From the NCBI GenBank assembly GCA_018828145.1, contig JAHJWO010000019.1:45937-109936 (forward strand): a DNA stretch of 64,000 nucleotides, given 5' to 3'. Positions 1 to 9,216 of the stretch are shown one piece after another (within the stretch, counting starts at the first letter, position 1; each line of letters starts with the position of its first letter). Both the position numbers and the translations under genes were made by a program. The notes beneath the pieces are model-generated. The model had not been told where the DNA came from, searched no databases, and saw only the letters and a program-made list of their open reading frames with translations. The DNA comes from Alphaproteobacteria bacterium. Its GTDB lineage: Bacteria; Pseudomonadota; Alphaproteobacteria; Rhizobiales; Devosiaceae.

Positions 1-620
1 TCCTTGCCGGTTGTGGCGTTGTGAATCAGCAGGGGAATGAGTTTTTCGGGAAAGTGATAGGGCCCGTAATTGTTCGAGCAATGCGTGGTCAGCACCGGCA
101 GGCCGTAAGTCTCCCCATAGGCGCGTACCAAGTGATCTGACGCCGCCTTGCTGGCTGCATAGGGGCTGTTAGGTCGATAGGGGCTGGTTTCGACGAACGC
201 CGGATCGTCCGGCTCGAGCGAGCCAAACACTTCGTCTGTCGACACATGCAAAAACCGGAAATTGTGATGCTTGCGCCAGTGTTCGAGTGCCGCCTGCAGA
301 AGGTGGGTGGTCCCCACCACATTGGTATCGACAAAGCACAACGGCCCGTCGATTGAGCGGTCGACATGGCTTTCGGCGGCGAAGTGCACAATGGCGCGTA
401 CCTCGAAATTGCTCAGCCAGGCGCTCACCTGGGAATGATCCGCGATGTCCCCATGGGCGAAAACATAGCGCGGCGAATCCTCGATATCGCGCAGGTTGTC
501 GAGATTGCCCGCATAGGTGAGCTTGTCGAGATTGATCACCGGCTCATCGCCATGGGCTAGCCATTCATGGATAAAGTTGGACCCAATAAAGCCGGCACCA
601 CCTGTCACGAGTATCGTCAT
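1..620 (-). CDS. rfbB: dTDP-glucose 4,6-dehydratase, 3' end cut by window edge
   Basis: Cytoplasmic SDR enzyme that converts dTDP-glucose to dTDP-4-keto-6-deoxyglucose, the second step of dTDP-L-rhamnose synthesis. The reverse strand from 620 starts MTILVTGGAGFIGSNF, a classic NAD-binding Rossmann glycine motif. It continues through HVSTDEVFGSL and the catalytic SPYAASKA (YxxxK) segment to NNYGPYHFPEKLIPL, all typical of RfbB. About 206 residues are present and the C-terminal part lies beyond position 1. An rfbC remnant sits at 29502-29670, so the rhamnose pathway may once have been spread over this region or may be completed elsewhere. The family assignment is firm; only the C-terminus is unseen. 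Confidence 0.95.
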   Translation of the reverse strand, partial: MTILVTGGAGFIGSNFIHEWLAHGDEPVINLDKLTYAGNLDNLRDIEDSPRYVFAHGDIADHSQVSAWLSNFEVRAIVHFAAESHVDRSIDGPLCFVDTNVVGTTHLLQAALEHWRKHHNFRFLHVSTDEVFGSLEPDDPAFVETSPYRPNSPYAASKAASDHLVRAYGETYGLPVLTTHCSNNYGPYHFPEKLIPLLIHNATTGK

Positions 621-827
621 TGCCGTCACCTTCGTACATCGTCGGCGGAAAGCCCCTTAGTGCCTGAAGTAGATCCGGAATTTGGAACGGCGCAATTGCC
701 GGAGTTGCTTAGGCCTTACGAGCTATCCAAACCTATTGGCGTTCAATGAAGGGCAGCGGGGGATGCCACTCGGTTGCGCCTAGCTCGTTTTGGCCATCGT
801 TACTGGCCGGCATACGCACCCGCCCAG

Positions 828-2060
828 CTAATTCTTCCGATGCTGCCGGTCGAGGGCGTTGAAATCATCGGCCGGCGTGGGCAGCCGGAGGGCGCGGGCG
901 AGCCTGCGTCGCACATAGTGTCGCCCGACCCCCCACGACACCCGGGCGATCTCCGTCGCCTTCGCTCGTGCCGACAGGCTGATCGCCGTTTCGTAGTGCG
1001 ACACCTGAGTTCGCGCCGCGCTTTCAAGACTGAACCGATCGACGATCAGCTTGCGGCCAAACGCCCCGAGACTGTGCCGAAGGGCCGGATTGTCCATCAA
1101 CGGTTCCAGTGCACTGCGAAGGGCATCACTTCCGTCCCCACCGCTGGCGAGTCCATACCATCCCGCCTCGAGGAACTGGGAAACCGTGGTCAGATCGCAG
1201 AGCTTCCAAAATCCGGCCTCCCCCTGAACGATCAGTGGCTTGCCAAAGGCCAGGCCGCGAAGGGCGGAGCCGCCCATGCCTAAAACGATGTCGGCTGCCG
1301 CGTAGGCGGGCCGCGGATCTTGAAGCTCGCCCAAAAGCGATACCACGGCGTTGCCGGCCATTGCGTTCACTGCACCCGCCGCAGCTTCAACCTCGGAGCG
1401 CGCGGGGCCGTCGCCCACGATTGCCAAATGGATATTTCGGCCCTCGCTTGCCAGGCGACCAACGGTTCGACAGGCGACCAGCAAGCCTTCCAGTTTTAGT
1501 TCGCGCACCAGCCGGCAAACCACCACGATCAGCATGGCATCCGGCGCAAGCTGCAGGCCAAGGCGAAAGCCAAGACCATCGAATTCCGGACTATTCGCAT
1601 GCACATCGACCGGCGGCTCGATCAGTCCGACCGACTGAAAACCGTCAACGAGGCACTGCCGGCGAAGCAACTCGACGCCGACGACGAGCGGCATTGAGCG
1701 GGGCAGAAAGGGGGCGACGGCCGCCGACATGACGGTGGCGATTACCGGAGTGCCAAGCACACGGTGGGGCCCGAGCCACGCATCGACGGCAGGCGGCCAC
1801 TCATAGCCATGGACGATGTCGATGCCACGCTGCTCGACGAGCCGAGTCAGCGAGCTCATGACCCCGGGAGACGGTCTGGTCCTGTGTGTGCTAACCCGGA
1901 TATGTTCGAGGCCGGCTTTTTCGACGATTGGGGAGAGTGCTCCGTCTTCCGCCAACAGCAGGACGTTATGACCGAGGGACTGCGTTGCCTGGCCAATCTC
2001 TATGGCGTTGAACTGACTGCCGCCAACCTCCATCGAATGGGCGTAAACGACGATGTTCAT
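828..2060 (-). CDS. GT4-like glycosyltransferase (copy A)
   Basis: Cytoplasmic glycosyltransferase of GT-B fold, 410 residues, probably adding one sugar of the EPS repeat unit; donor and acceptor are not predictable. It opens MNIVVYAHSMEVGGSQ, the N-terminal Rossmann strand with a glycine-rich loop. The C-terminal domain has LAIVGDGPARSEVEAAA and GMGGSALRGLAFGKPLIVQG, corresponding to the GT4 nucleotide-sugar site. A close paralogue lies at 5273-6508 and is colinear over the whole length, so the two came from a duplication. Start chosen at the ATG aligned with that paralogue. A GT2 remnant lies just upstream on the same strand. Confidence 0.85.
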   Translation of the reverse strand: MNIVVYAHSMEVGGSQFNAIEIGQATQSLGHNVLLLAEDGALSPIVEKAGLEHIRVSTHRTRPSPGVMSSLTRLVEQRGIDIVHGYEWPPAVDAWLGPHRVLGTPVIATVMSAAVAPFLPRSMPLVVGVELLRRQCLVDGFQSVGLIEPPVDVHANSPEFDGLGFRLGLQLAPDAMLIVVVCRLVRELKLEGLLVACRTVGRLASEGRNIHLAIVGDGPARSEVEAAAGAVNAMAGNAVVSLLGELQDPRPAYAAADIVLGMGGSALRGLAFGKPLIVQGEAGFWKLCDLTTVSQFLEAGWYGLASGGDGSDALRSALEPLMDNPALRHSLGAFGRKLIVDRFSLESAARTQVSHYETAISLSARAKATEIARVSWGVGRHYVRRRLARALRLPTPADDFNALDRQHRKN

Positions 2061-2118
2061 ATCGCCGTCTCTTCTCTTGACGTGTCGTCAACGACGATCA
2101 GTGTGAAATCGATAAGGC

Positions 2119-2580
2119 TCATGCCTTGCTCGGCTGGGATAGCAATGGCCGGGTAACGTGGCGCGCCGGCAGTCGCCGAATTGCGACCAGAGCACCAGCT
2201 CGATGCACGCTCGAGCCACTAAGGCTGCGCAAGAGCTCACCAACAAACACGGCGATTCGAAACAAGGCCGTGGAAACCACATCATGGTGCCGCGCATAAT
2301 CTCGGATGCGATTAGCCGTCAAGATCGCGTACAGGCAATCGTTGCGCCTGTAGTCGCCCCCGATATGGACCACGGTGGCTTCGGGCGCATAGACAATGCG
2401 ATACCCCGCCGCCCTGATGCGCCGATGATAGTCCACTTCCTCGCTATAGAGAAAGAACGTCTCGTCCCAATCGCCCACGGCGGCCCTTGCCTCAGCAGAT
2501 ATCGCCAACGCTGCTCCGCTGGCCCAATCGATAATGCCTGGCACCTCGAGGGGGCCGACAGCTGTCGCCCCCTCGAGGTG
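2119..2580 (-). pseudogene. GT2 glycosyltransferase remnant (C-terminal part only)
   Basis: The readable segment begins near PLEVPGIIDWASGAAL and continues VGDWDETFFLYSEEVDY to the end. This matches the C-terminal ~120 residues of the intact GT2 at 6863-7753 (EIEWASGAALLIS, VGDWDETFFLYSEEVDY). The N-terminal nucleotide-binding half is missing; an open frame starts at an internal ATG (2544), but the donor-binding domain is gone. The break coincides with a long inverted repeat at 2541-2581. Best read as a truncated copy of the GT2 paralogue, non-functional as a transferase. Confidence 0.75.
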
Positions 2581-2581
2581 C
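2541..2581. repeat. Long inverted repeat at a gene-fragment junction
   Basis: Two 15-base arms (2541-2555 and 2567-2581) are perfect reverse complements. The spacer nests a 12-base palindrome at 2556-2567. There is no following T-run, so it is not a standard terminator. It sits exactly where the GT2 remnant (minus strand) stops and unrecognisable sequence leading to the ABC-transporter remnant (plus strand) begins. Confidence 0.8.
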
Positions 2582-2744
2582 TGGCGATGTCAAACCCCGC
2601 AGGCGCAACCCGATCTGCCATTGCCAAAAGCCTTGGGCCTCGGACGCAAGCCTGCGTCAACGCCGCGGTGTCCACGCGCTGGCCTTATGGCTGTTGCCAA
2701 GGACCAGCACGAGGCGGCACGAGCACCGAACCTGTCTGCAGCAC

Positions 2745-3107
2745 GGACCTTTACCATATCGTGGTGCCCCAGGCGGTGCCGCGCATCGTCCCTGCCATGC
2801 GCAATTACCTGGTTTCAAACATGAAGGATGTTCCAGTGCTTTTGGTCGTAACCGTTCTGGAGATGCTCGACGTCGCCAAGATGTGGGTGATTGCACACTG
2901 GAATATCTGGTTCCGCTGTCCATGGTCGGCGGACTCTCATCATGACGCTGGTCGCGTCCGCAGGCGTCCGCCTGCTGGATGCCTGCTTCCCAAGCAGGGA
3001 TACCCTTGAAGTGACCGACCGATCATAAAGTTTGACAAAGTCGTGAAGCGTTTCGGCGACCTGACCGTGCTCGACGAGCTCGATTTCGAAGTCATGCCAG
3101 GCGAAAG
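2745..3107 (+). pseudogene. Remnant of an amino-acid ABC transporter (permease end + ATPase start)
   Basis: The plus strand encodes YHIVVPQAVPRIVPAM, then KDVPVLLVVTVLEMLDVAKM, the conserved EAA-loop region of polar amino-acid permeases (HisM/EhuD type). After one frameshift near 2880 it reads TLEYLVPLSMVGG and, in a further frame, a tail like LLDA...KQG. From about 3026 a new frame reads FDKVVKRFGDLTVLDELDFE, the start of the cognate ATPase (EhuA/HisP type). That frame ends around 3105, before any Walker A motif. Permease and ATPase are adjacent as in intact operons of this family, so this is a decayed operon junction. The ectoine-uptake flavour (EhuD-EhuA) is an impression only. Confidence 0.75.
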
Positions 3108-3128
3108 CACGCCCCCTGCGTGGGGCGA

Positions 3129-3330
3129 CTACTGCTCGTGGAAGGCTCGCGCCATGCTGTCTGTTACCGGCTTGATGAGGTAGTCGAGGAAGGTGCGTTC
3201 GCGGGTGCGGACCAAGACTTCTGCGGGCATGCCGGGGGTCGGCGAGAAGCCTGGTATGCGCGCGATCTGCTCCGCTGAAATCGAGACCCGCGCCAGATAA
3301 ACGTCGCGAGCGGGGCCCTGGGAACCGGCA
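3129..3330 (-). pseudogene. Remnant of HlyD-type type I secretion adaptor (C-terminus)
   Basis: Reverse-strand sequence reads YLARVSISAEQIARIPG, then PGMPAEVLVRTRERTFLDYL and ends IKPVTDSMARAFHEQ. This is the conserved C-terminal tail of PrtE/HlyD membrane-fusion proteins (compare PGMPAESFFQTGERT in the intact gene at 38159-39496). Nothing upstream of about 3330 continues the barrel or coiled-coil domains. It is therefore a 3' fragment of a third type I adaptor gene in this window. Confidence 0.8.
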
Positions 3331-3738
3331 ATGGTGTCCGCATGTGGGCCTTTTTCGCCGCCAGCAACATCACGACGTGACTCTCGACTGCGCGGATACG
3401 ACGAACAAAAAGGTCGTGACCGGAAGAAGCAATTTGGCATGGGATTGTCAAAGCGCAGTGCCTCCCTGGACCAGGGCATGTCGTTACGACGCGTGGGGCG
3501 GTCTGCTTGTTGATGCTGGGGAACTCGAGGCTGCCGTGCTGCGAGGCGGCAAGGGCTTGGTGGAAGGCGTGTTCCAATGGCAGATCCGCCGGGCTTCCGT
3601 CTCGATAACTCACTATTGGCTTGACGATGTGCTCCGACAACACCGCTCGGACCTGATTGATTGTGAAGAGAGCGCCTTCAGCAATATCGGTCCTTACGGT
3701 AACAGGCACCACGACCAAGGCTGTTTCGTCTATCGCCT
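3331..3738. other. Stretch without a recognisable gene
   Basis: Open frames exist on both strands (for example 3344-3811 plus and 3164-3718 minus) but none shows a domain, a motif or a convincing ribosome-binding site. It lies between the HlyD remnant and a tiny ORF and is probably eroded sequence from the same rearranged block. Confidence 0.5.
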
Positions 3739-3900
3739 TCAGCCTGCCATTGTGTCGAGCGCGTCGAAGATATCGGCTACCCGCGCGACGCTTCCCGCTG
3801 CCATATCGTAGACAATGATCATCCTCGGATTGTCCGCGAGGAGCTTGATCAGCTGCAGAACAATCCCATGATTATCCATATCGATCACTTCGTTACTCAT
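3739..3900 (-). CDS. Possible 53-residue hypothetical protein
   Basis: Reverse strand from 3900 reads MSNEVIDMDNHGIVLQLIKL and ends ADIFDALDTMAG. The composition is amphipathic and protein-like, with the segment NPRMIIVYDMAAGSVARVAD. No family recognised, no clear Shine-Dalgarno, and the surroundings are decayed, so it may be the end of a lost gene. The adjacent 130 bases up to the GT2 stop at 4030 show nothing. Confidence 0.25.
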   Translation of the reverse strand: MSNEVIDMDNHGIVLQLIKLLADNPRMIIVYDMAAGSVARVADIFDALDTMAG

Positions 3901-4029
3901 GACGGCATTAGTTCCGGCAAAGGGTATGGTTCTGACTTCCCCATAACGCAGCAGCCTAGTCTGCTCGTCATTTTGCAGGATGTCAGTGGCGTACCTCGGC
4001 GCAATGCGGACCTGTGCAGCGCCGCAGAC

Positions 4030-5055
4030 TCAGGTCAGCGAGCGTTGCTTAGGCAACGATGATTGTCTGGCCGACTTTAGGAACTTGCGTAGGACGATGC
4101 CCGCGACCGCCAGCACGCTGGGCGGGTCAAGGGCCACACTCGCTAGAAGAAATTTAGCAGCTAGGCGTGGCTTACTGTCATTGACGAGGAAACCAGCCAG
4201 ATTGCGCATCAACATGGCCCTGCGCGTCGCGTAGCGTTGGAGCAATTTGCGGTTGTTCTTCATGATCCGGATCTCTCCCAGCGTCTGCCGCCGGCGCGAT
4301 CGCGAGATGCTGTCAACAGAGACTGAACCGAGCACCAGCGGCGTTGCATATTCCAGGATACGGACTACCTGCGCCAGCCGCACGGCGAATTCATAATCCT
4401 CGTTGGCCGAGGCAACTGGGTCGAACCAAGATCGGGTCGGCATACAATCTGACCTGAACATGGCGCATTGTACGCTGAGGCGATTGTCTCGAAGGAGCCA
4501 ATCAACTTGATCCACGTCGCACGGCAGTCGCCCTACTGCTGAAGGCGTCACGTACACAAGGTCGGGACCAAAGCGGCCGGAGCCGTCGCGGCCATGTAGA
4601 ATTTTGGGACCCGTAATAGCGCCGAACTCGCGGGGCAGATCGGCGAAAACTGCCAATTGGAATTCCAGTTTTCCAGGAAGCCACAGGTCATCGCTGTCCT
4701 GAAAGGCGATGTACTGCCCCTTAGCTAGGGAAAGCCCGGTGTTGCGGGCGGCGCCGGCACCTCCGTTGGAAGGACGACGGATGTAGGTGACCCGGGGATC
4801 ACCGATGCTGGCAATCAAGCCTTCGATGTCTTCGCTAGAGGCATCGTCGACAACAATCAGCTCTAGGTTCTTAACCGACTGCGTAAGCACGCTGGAAATT
4901 GCAGCGGGCAGCGTTCGAAGTCGATTGTACGTTGGCAATATGACTGAAATCTGCGGGACTGCCTGCCAACCCGCTCTTTTGGCCTGCGCGCAATCCGAAT
5001 ATGATGTCGCGACAGGCCCGGCAATGCTCGGCTTCCCAAATCTAACGTTGTTCAT
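4030..5055 (-). CDS. GT2 family glycosyltransferase
   Basis: GT-A fold transferase of 341 residues, probably acting at the inner membrane face on a lipid-linked EPS intermediate. Motifs in order: ISVILPTYNRLRTL at about 36-49, LIVVDDASSED (first Asp pair), GAGAARNTGLSLAKG, and the metal-binding AFQDSDDLW at about 117-125. The C-terminal NEDYEFAVRLAQV segment carries the ED pair that usually holds the catalytic base. The start has AGGT six bases upstream of the ATG. Sugar specificity cannot be read. It is separated from the copy-B GT4 by about 217 bases. Confidence 0.9.
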   Translation of the reverse strand: MNNVRFGKPSIAGPVATSYSDCAQAKRAGWQAVPQISVILPTYNRLRTLPAAISSVLTQSVKNLELIVVDDASSEDIEGLIASIGDPRVTYIRRPSNGGAGAARNTGLSLAKGQYIAFQDSDDLWLPGKLEFQLAVFADLPREFGAITGPKILHGRDGSGRFGPDLVYVTPSAVGRLPCDVDQVDWLLRDNRLSVQCAMFRSDCMPTRSWFDPVASANEDYEFAVRLAQVVRILEYATPLVLGSVSVDSISRSRRRQTLGEIRIMKNNRKLLQRYATRRAMLMRNLAGFLVNDSKPRLAAKFLLASVALDPPSVLAVAGIVLRKFLKSARQSSLPKQRSLT

Positions 5056-5272
5056 ACGAGACCTGTTCTGGATAGGAGGTGCGTAAGCCCTATACTAAGC
5101 CTCATCAAAGACAGTCGGGCCTACTTTCGTTAAGCGGTCGATGGTTGATGCTTGTCGCCTCGTCAACCTTACCCAATAGCATACCGGAGCGTTATCGACG
5201 TCACGATTGCTCGATCTGCCTAGGGGGTCTGATCGCTTGATTTACGCGCACAGCGATATATTCCGAACTGAG

Positions 5273-6508
5273 CTATCTGTTTTTGCTTAGCTGCCGTTGA
5301 CGGGCGTTGAAATCGTCGGCCGGACTTGGTGTCCGGAATACATGGGCCAGTCGCCGCCGCAGATAGTGCCGTCCCACGCCCCATGACACGCGAACGATCT
5401 CGGCTGCCGTCGCTGGCGCCGATTGGCTGATTGCTTGCTCGTATAGCAACACCTGAGTTCTCGCCGCGCCCTCAAGGCTGAACCGATCGAGAATGAGCTT
5501 ACGGCCGAACACCCCCAGGCTTTGTCTTAGCGCCGAATTGGCAATCAAAGGTTCGAGCGCACTGCGGAGAGCGTCAGATCCATCGGCACCGCTTCCGAGG
5601 CCAAACCACCCCTCGTTTAGGAATTGCGAAACTGTCCTCGGATCGCAAAGTTTCCAGAATCCCGCTTCGCCCTGAACGATCAGCGGCTTGCCGAAGGCCA
5701 TACCTCGGAGCGCTGAGCCGCCCATTCCCAAGACGACGTCCGCCGTTGCATAAGCTGGCCGAGGATCTTGCAGCTCGCCTAAGAGCGAGACTACGGAGGA
5801 ACCGCCCACTGCGTTCGCCATGGCCGCTGCAGCTTCGACCTCGGCGCGAGCTGGACCGTCGCCTACGATTGCCAAATGCACGTTTCGACCCTCGCTGACC
5901 AGTCGTCCCACCGTCCTGCAGGCGGCAAGCAATCCTTCGAGCTTCAGCTCGTGCGCGAGCCGACACACCACCACGACTAGGGTGGTGTCAGGCGCAAGCT
6001 GCAAGCGTGCGCGAAAGCCAATACCATCGAATTGCGGCGTGTTTGCATGCACATCCACCGGCGGCTCGACTAGCGCCACCGACCGAAAACCATCGTCAAG
6101 GCAGCGTTGGCGAAGCAATTCAACGCCGACCACGAGCGGCATTGACCGCGGCAAAAACGGGGCGACGGCTGCCGACATGACAGTGGCGATCACCGGTGTA
6201 CCAAGTGCGCGATGAGGCCCCAACCACGCATCAATGGCAGGAGGCCATTCATAGCCGTGGACTATGTCTATGCGGCGCCGCTCGACGAGCCGAGTCAGAA
6301 AATTCATGACGCCAGGAGACGGCCTGCTTCTGCGCGTGCTAATTTTGATATGTTCAAGGCCAGCCTTTTCGGCGATCGGAGACAATGCTCCATCTTCGGC
6401 CACAAGCAGAACGTTATGGCCCAGTGCTTGCGTGGCCTGGCCGATCTCGATGGCGTTTAACTGACTGCCGCCCAGTTCCATCGAATGGGCGTAAACCACG
6501 ATGTTCAT
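5273..6508 (-). CDS. GT4-like glycosyltransferase (copy B)
   Basis: 411-residue paralogue of the 828-2060 product, matching from MNIVVYAHSMELGGSQ to the last residues. It shares the LAIVGDGPARAEVEAAA and GMGGSALRGMAFGKPLIV motifs of the GT-B C-terminal domain. An in-frame ATG further upstream (6592) would add 28 residues absent from copy A, so the internal ATG at 6508 is preferred, although its Shine-Dalgarno is weak. Role: sugar transfer in EPS repeat-unit assembly. Copies A and B probably transfer related sugars or are redundant. Confidence 0.85.
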   Translation of the reverse strand: MNIVVYAHSMELGGSQLNAIEIGQATQALGHNVLLVAEDGALSPIAEKAGLEHIKISTRRSRPSPGVMNFLTRLVERRRIDIVHGYEWPPAIDAWLGPHRALGTPVIATVMSAAVAPFLPRSMPLVVGVELLRQRCLDDGFRSVALVEPPVDVHANTPQFDGIGFRARLQLAPDTTLVVVVCRLAHELKLEGLLAACRTVGRLVSEGRNVHLAIVGDGPARAEVEAAAAMANAVGGSSVVSLLGELQDPRPAYATADVVLGMGGSALRGMAFGKPLIVQGEAGFWKLCDPRTVSQFLNEGWFGLGSGADGSDALRSALEPLIANSALRQSLGVFGRKLILDRFSLEGAARTQVLLYEQAISQSAPATAAEIVRVSWGVGRHYLRRRLAHVFRTPSPADDFNARQRQLSKNR

Positions 6509-6862
6509 GTCACAGGTGCAATCTGCGGCCCATGCAGCGTCTCGCACGTCCGGGTGGGAGCCGGCACCAGGGCGCTCAGAAGATGAGACCATTTTGGTGG
6601 TGAAGGTATGACAAAAATGGGGGCCATCGGTGCGTCCTGTTTCTTACCCGCATCGTAGCAGTTCCGAGCCTTCTGGAGCTGATGCTAAAGGCGGGCAGGA
6701 GCAATCCTATGGGCTTACGTCCCGAAGCTGCCTAAATCGAACCGTGTAGGGGCGGCAACGGTTCAGCCTGATTGCTGAGGTGAAAATCTGTTCACGATCA
6801 ACAAGGGTAGTGCGGCCCGGCCTTATGTGTGTCGGTCAGCATTGCGCGTGAGGAGACAACAA

Positions 6863-7753
6863 TTGAACGCTATCGCTGAACCTATCGAGCGGTTGGCCGT
6901 CATCATCGTGGCCTACAACAGCGCAAGTGCCCTAAGTGGGCTGCTCGACTCGATCCAGGAGCACCGTACTGAAGTGGCGCATCTGGATGTCTATGTCATA
7001 GACAACGACTCTCGAGACGATTCCGTGACGATTGCCCAGGCCCATCCAGTGGGCGCCTTTGTGGTCCCCACCTTCCACAATGGAGGCTATGCGGCGGGCA
7101 TCAATATTGGCGCGGCACTGGCCGGGCCTCATGCGCACCTGCTGATCCTCAATCCTGACACGCGGCTGCAGCCCGGCACACTTCGCCTGTTGCTCACGCA
7201 CGCGATCAAACAGCGGGTCGGCGTTGCGGTTCCCAAACTGCTCCAGGAGGATGGAACCTATGCGCCTTCCATCCGCCGGGAGCCTTCGCTAGTGACTGGC
7301 TGGTCCGACGCGTTGGTCGGCACGGCAATTGCAGCACGGATGGGCCTGGGAGAAATCGTCGCGAACAAGGACCTCTACGCCAAGGGTGGTGAAATCGAAT
7401 GGGCAAGCGGCGCCGCATTGCTCATTTCCGCAACCGCCCGTCAGACAGTGGGTGATTGGGACGAGACATTTTTCTTGTACAGCGAAGAAGTTGACTATTT
7501 CCAGCGGGTCCGGGCGGCAGGCTTTAACCCCGCCTATGTGGCGGAAGCTCGCGTGGCCCATGAAGGCGGCGACTACCATGAAAACATTTACCTGTCGGCT
7601 TTGATGACGACCAACAGGATACGATATTTCCGTCGGCACCACGGTCCTTTAGCCACGTGGGCCTTCCGTATGGCACTGATATTCGGCTCGACTATACGAG
7701 CACCGCTTGGCCGCGGTCACCGAGCGGCCCTTCGAGCCGCACTTTCCACGTAG
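6863..7753 (+). CDS. GT2 glycosyltransferase, rhamnosyltransferase-like (WbbL type)
   Basis: About 296 residues. Motifs: LAVIIVAYNSASAL, DVYVIDNDSRDDSV, NGGYAAGINIGAA, LLILNPDTRLQPG (acidic donor site), EWASGAALLIS and GDWDETFFLYSEEVDY. These are characteristic of the WbbL-like GT2 subgroup, often rhamnosyltransferases, which would fit the rfbB gene nearby. An ATG at 6827 is in frame, but a TTG at 6863 has AGGAG seven bases upstream, so TTG is the likelier start. The C-terminal half is duplicated as the remnant at 2119-2580, in the opposite orientation. Confidence 0.88.
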   Translation: MNAIAEPIERLAVIIVAYNSASALSGLLDSIQEHRTEVAHLDVYVIDNDSRDDSVTIAQAHPVGAFVVPTFHNGGYAAGINIGAALAGPHAHLLILNPDTRLQPGTLRLLLTHAIKQRVGVAVPKLLQEDGTYAPSIRREPSLVTGWSDALVGTAIAARMGLGEIVANKDLYAKGGEIEWASGAALLISATARQTVGDWDETFFLYSEEVDYFQRVRAAGFNPAYVAEARVAHEGGDYHENIYLSALMTTNRIRYFRRHHGPLATWAFRMALIFGSTIRAPLGRGHRAALRAALST

Positions 7754-7908
7754 GTCAGCATCACTTCGGGCGGCGCTGACGCAGATAGAAGCGGTCGTCG
7801 GCTGTAGGGCAGTTGATCTGTGCGAATGGGACCTGTTCTGGGCCGCAAGCTTGCGATGGCATGATGGAGTTGGTCGGTTGAGATCCACACAGACGATCTA
7901 GACTTGCT

Positions 7909-9216
7909 TCACCGCTGGCGTAGGCCGTCTGTTCCATTCGCTTCTTGGCTGAGTTGTTCTGGATAGACCGCGCCGACTTGCTGCACGATACCCCGCGATG
8001 CGGCGATCTCATCATAAATCGCCTCGATTCTTTGTATGCGGGCTGACCACAAACCGGTGGCTTTGACGTGACGATAAGCGGCCTGCCCCATGCGGTTCCT
8101 CAATGCAGCGTCGGCGGCAAGTCGACGAATGGATTCCGCGACCTCGCGCGCGAGGCTTTCGGGCGTACTCACCTGCAACCTGATCGCGCATTCGGCGGTG
8201 ACGGCACTCCCCGGTCCGCCTCGATCCACTACAATCAGAGGCAGTGAATAAGACATGGCCTCCAAAGCTACATTGCCGCCGGGCTCGCGATAGCTCGGAA
8301 ACACGAACACATCCGCCTGTCGGTAGAATTTTCCGAGAGCGGCCTTGGGCTGCCAACCGTGAAAGATGATCCGGTCGGATGACAGGCCGAGTTCCTCAGC
8401 GAGTGCCTCACAGATTGATCTGTCGGGTCCATCACCCACGATGTCCAGAGTAACTGGAAGGTCTGCTAGCAAATGCATCGCGCGCACCAAGTCCCGCACG
8501 CCTTTGGTCCGAACCAGCCGGCCCACATAAAGGAGTTTTACAACGTGCTCTCCGCCCGGCCGTACAATCGGTTCAGATACACTGTCGAGCGCCGTCTCGC
8601 TCAAGAAATCGAGCCGCTTCAACGATAGGCTAGCCAGAGCCTCGCCCACATATGGTGCGATGCCCAAGACACAGTCCGCAGTTTCGAAGGAGGCACGCAG
8701 GAGAGGATCAAACTGCAGCCGATACCGGTCCATCGCGCGGAGCCGCATGAACCAGGGATTGCTACCCTCTTCCGCGGCAAAACCGGGTGGGGACGCCAGG
8801 GCCCCGCCGACGGGCCCGATCACCAATGGAATGCCGAGACCGGCGGCCGGAGAAGGGTAGCGCATGGCCACTGGGGTGGGCTGATGGGCAACGTCGAACG
8901 TCTCACCTCTGGCCAGTGCCATTTTAATCCAGTGTCGTGCCCGAAAATAAAACGGCACATAGCTTGGTTTGAGCATGCTGTTCAGCCGCTCGGCGCGGGT
9001 AAACAAGGCCATTTCCTGCCATTCGATTACCCGCACGCCCGGCAATTGCACTGACGCCGGTCGAGCGCCGCGCTTATGATAGGTCAACAGCGTCACATCG
9101 GCACGTTCAGCCAGCCGCGAGGCCCATTGGTATGAGACCCAGGCTTCGCCTACGTCCTCACCATCGCAAGTGGGTGCAATGAGAAGCAGCTTCCTGCCCA
9201 CGAGCCTATCCTCCAT
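7909..9216 (-). CDS. GT4 family glycosyltransferase
   Basis: Retaining GT-B glycosyltransferase of about 435 residues from the ATG at 9216. Motifs: VIGPVGGALASPP in the N-terminal domain, KLLYVGRLVRTKGVRDL and LDIVGDGPDR in the C-terminal Rossmann domain, and the GT4 signature EPGGNVALE (E-x7-E) that binds the donor nucleotide sugar. The frame is open to 9345, but that extension lies inside the upstream polymerase gene. Starting at 9216 gives a short overlap (9206-9216) with its stop, consistent with translational coupling. Confidence 0.9.
   Translation of the reverse strand: MEDRLVGRKLLLIAPTCDGEDVGEAWVSYQWASRLAERADVTLLTYHKRGARPASVQLPGVRVIEWQEMALFTRAERLNSMLKPSYVPFYFRARHWIKMALARGETFDVAHQPTPVAMRYPSPAAGLGIPLVIGPVGGALASPPGFAAEEGSNPWFMRLRAMDRYRLQFDPLLRASFETADCVLGIAPYVGEALASLSLKRLDFLSETALDSVSEPIVRPGGEHVVKLLYVGRLVRTKGVRDLVRAMHLLADLPVTLDIVGDGPDRSICEALAEELGLSSDRIIFHGWQPKAALGKFYRQADVFVFPSYREPGGNVALEAMSYSLPLIVVDRGGPGSAVTAECAIRLQVSTPESLAREVAESIRRLAADAALRNRMGQAAYRHVKATGLWSARIQRIEAIYDEIAASRGIVQQVGAVYPEQLSQEANGTDGLRQR

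Noticed and set aside
774..1283. Plus-strand frames opposite GT4 copy A
   Set aside because: Low-complexity Arg/Pro-rich shadows of the glycosyltransferase.
2158..3009. 283-residue plus-strand frame as one gene
   Set aside because: Its first part is antisense to the GT2 remnant and only its end carries ABC permease motifs, so it is a chance join of fragments.
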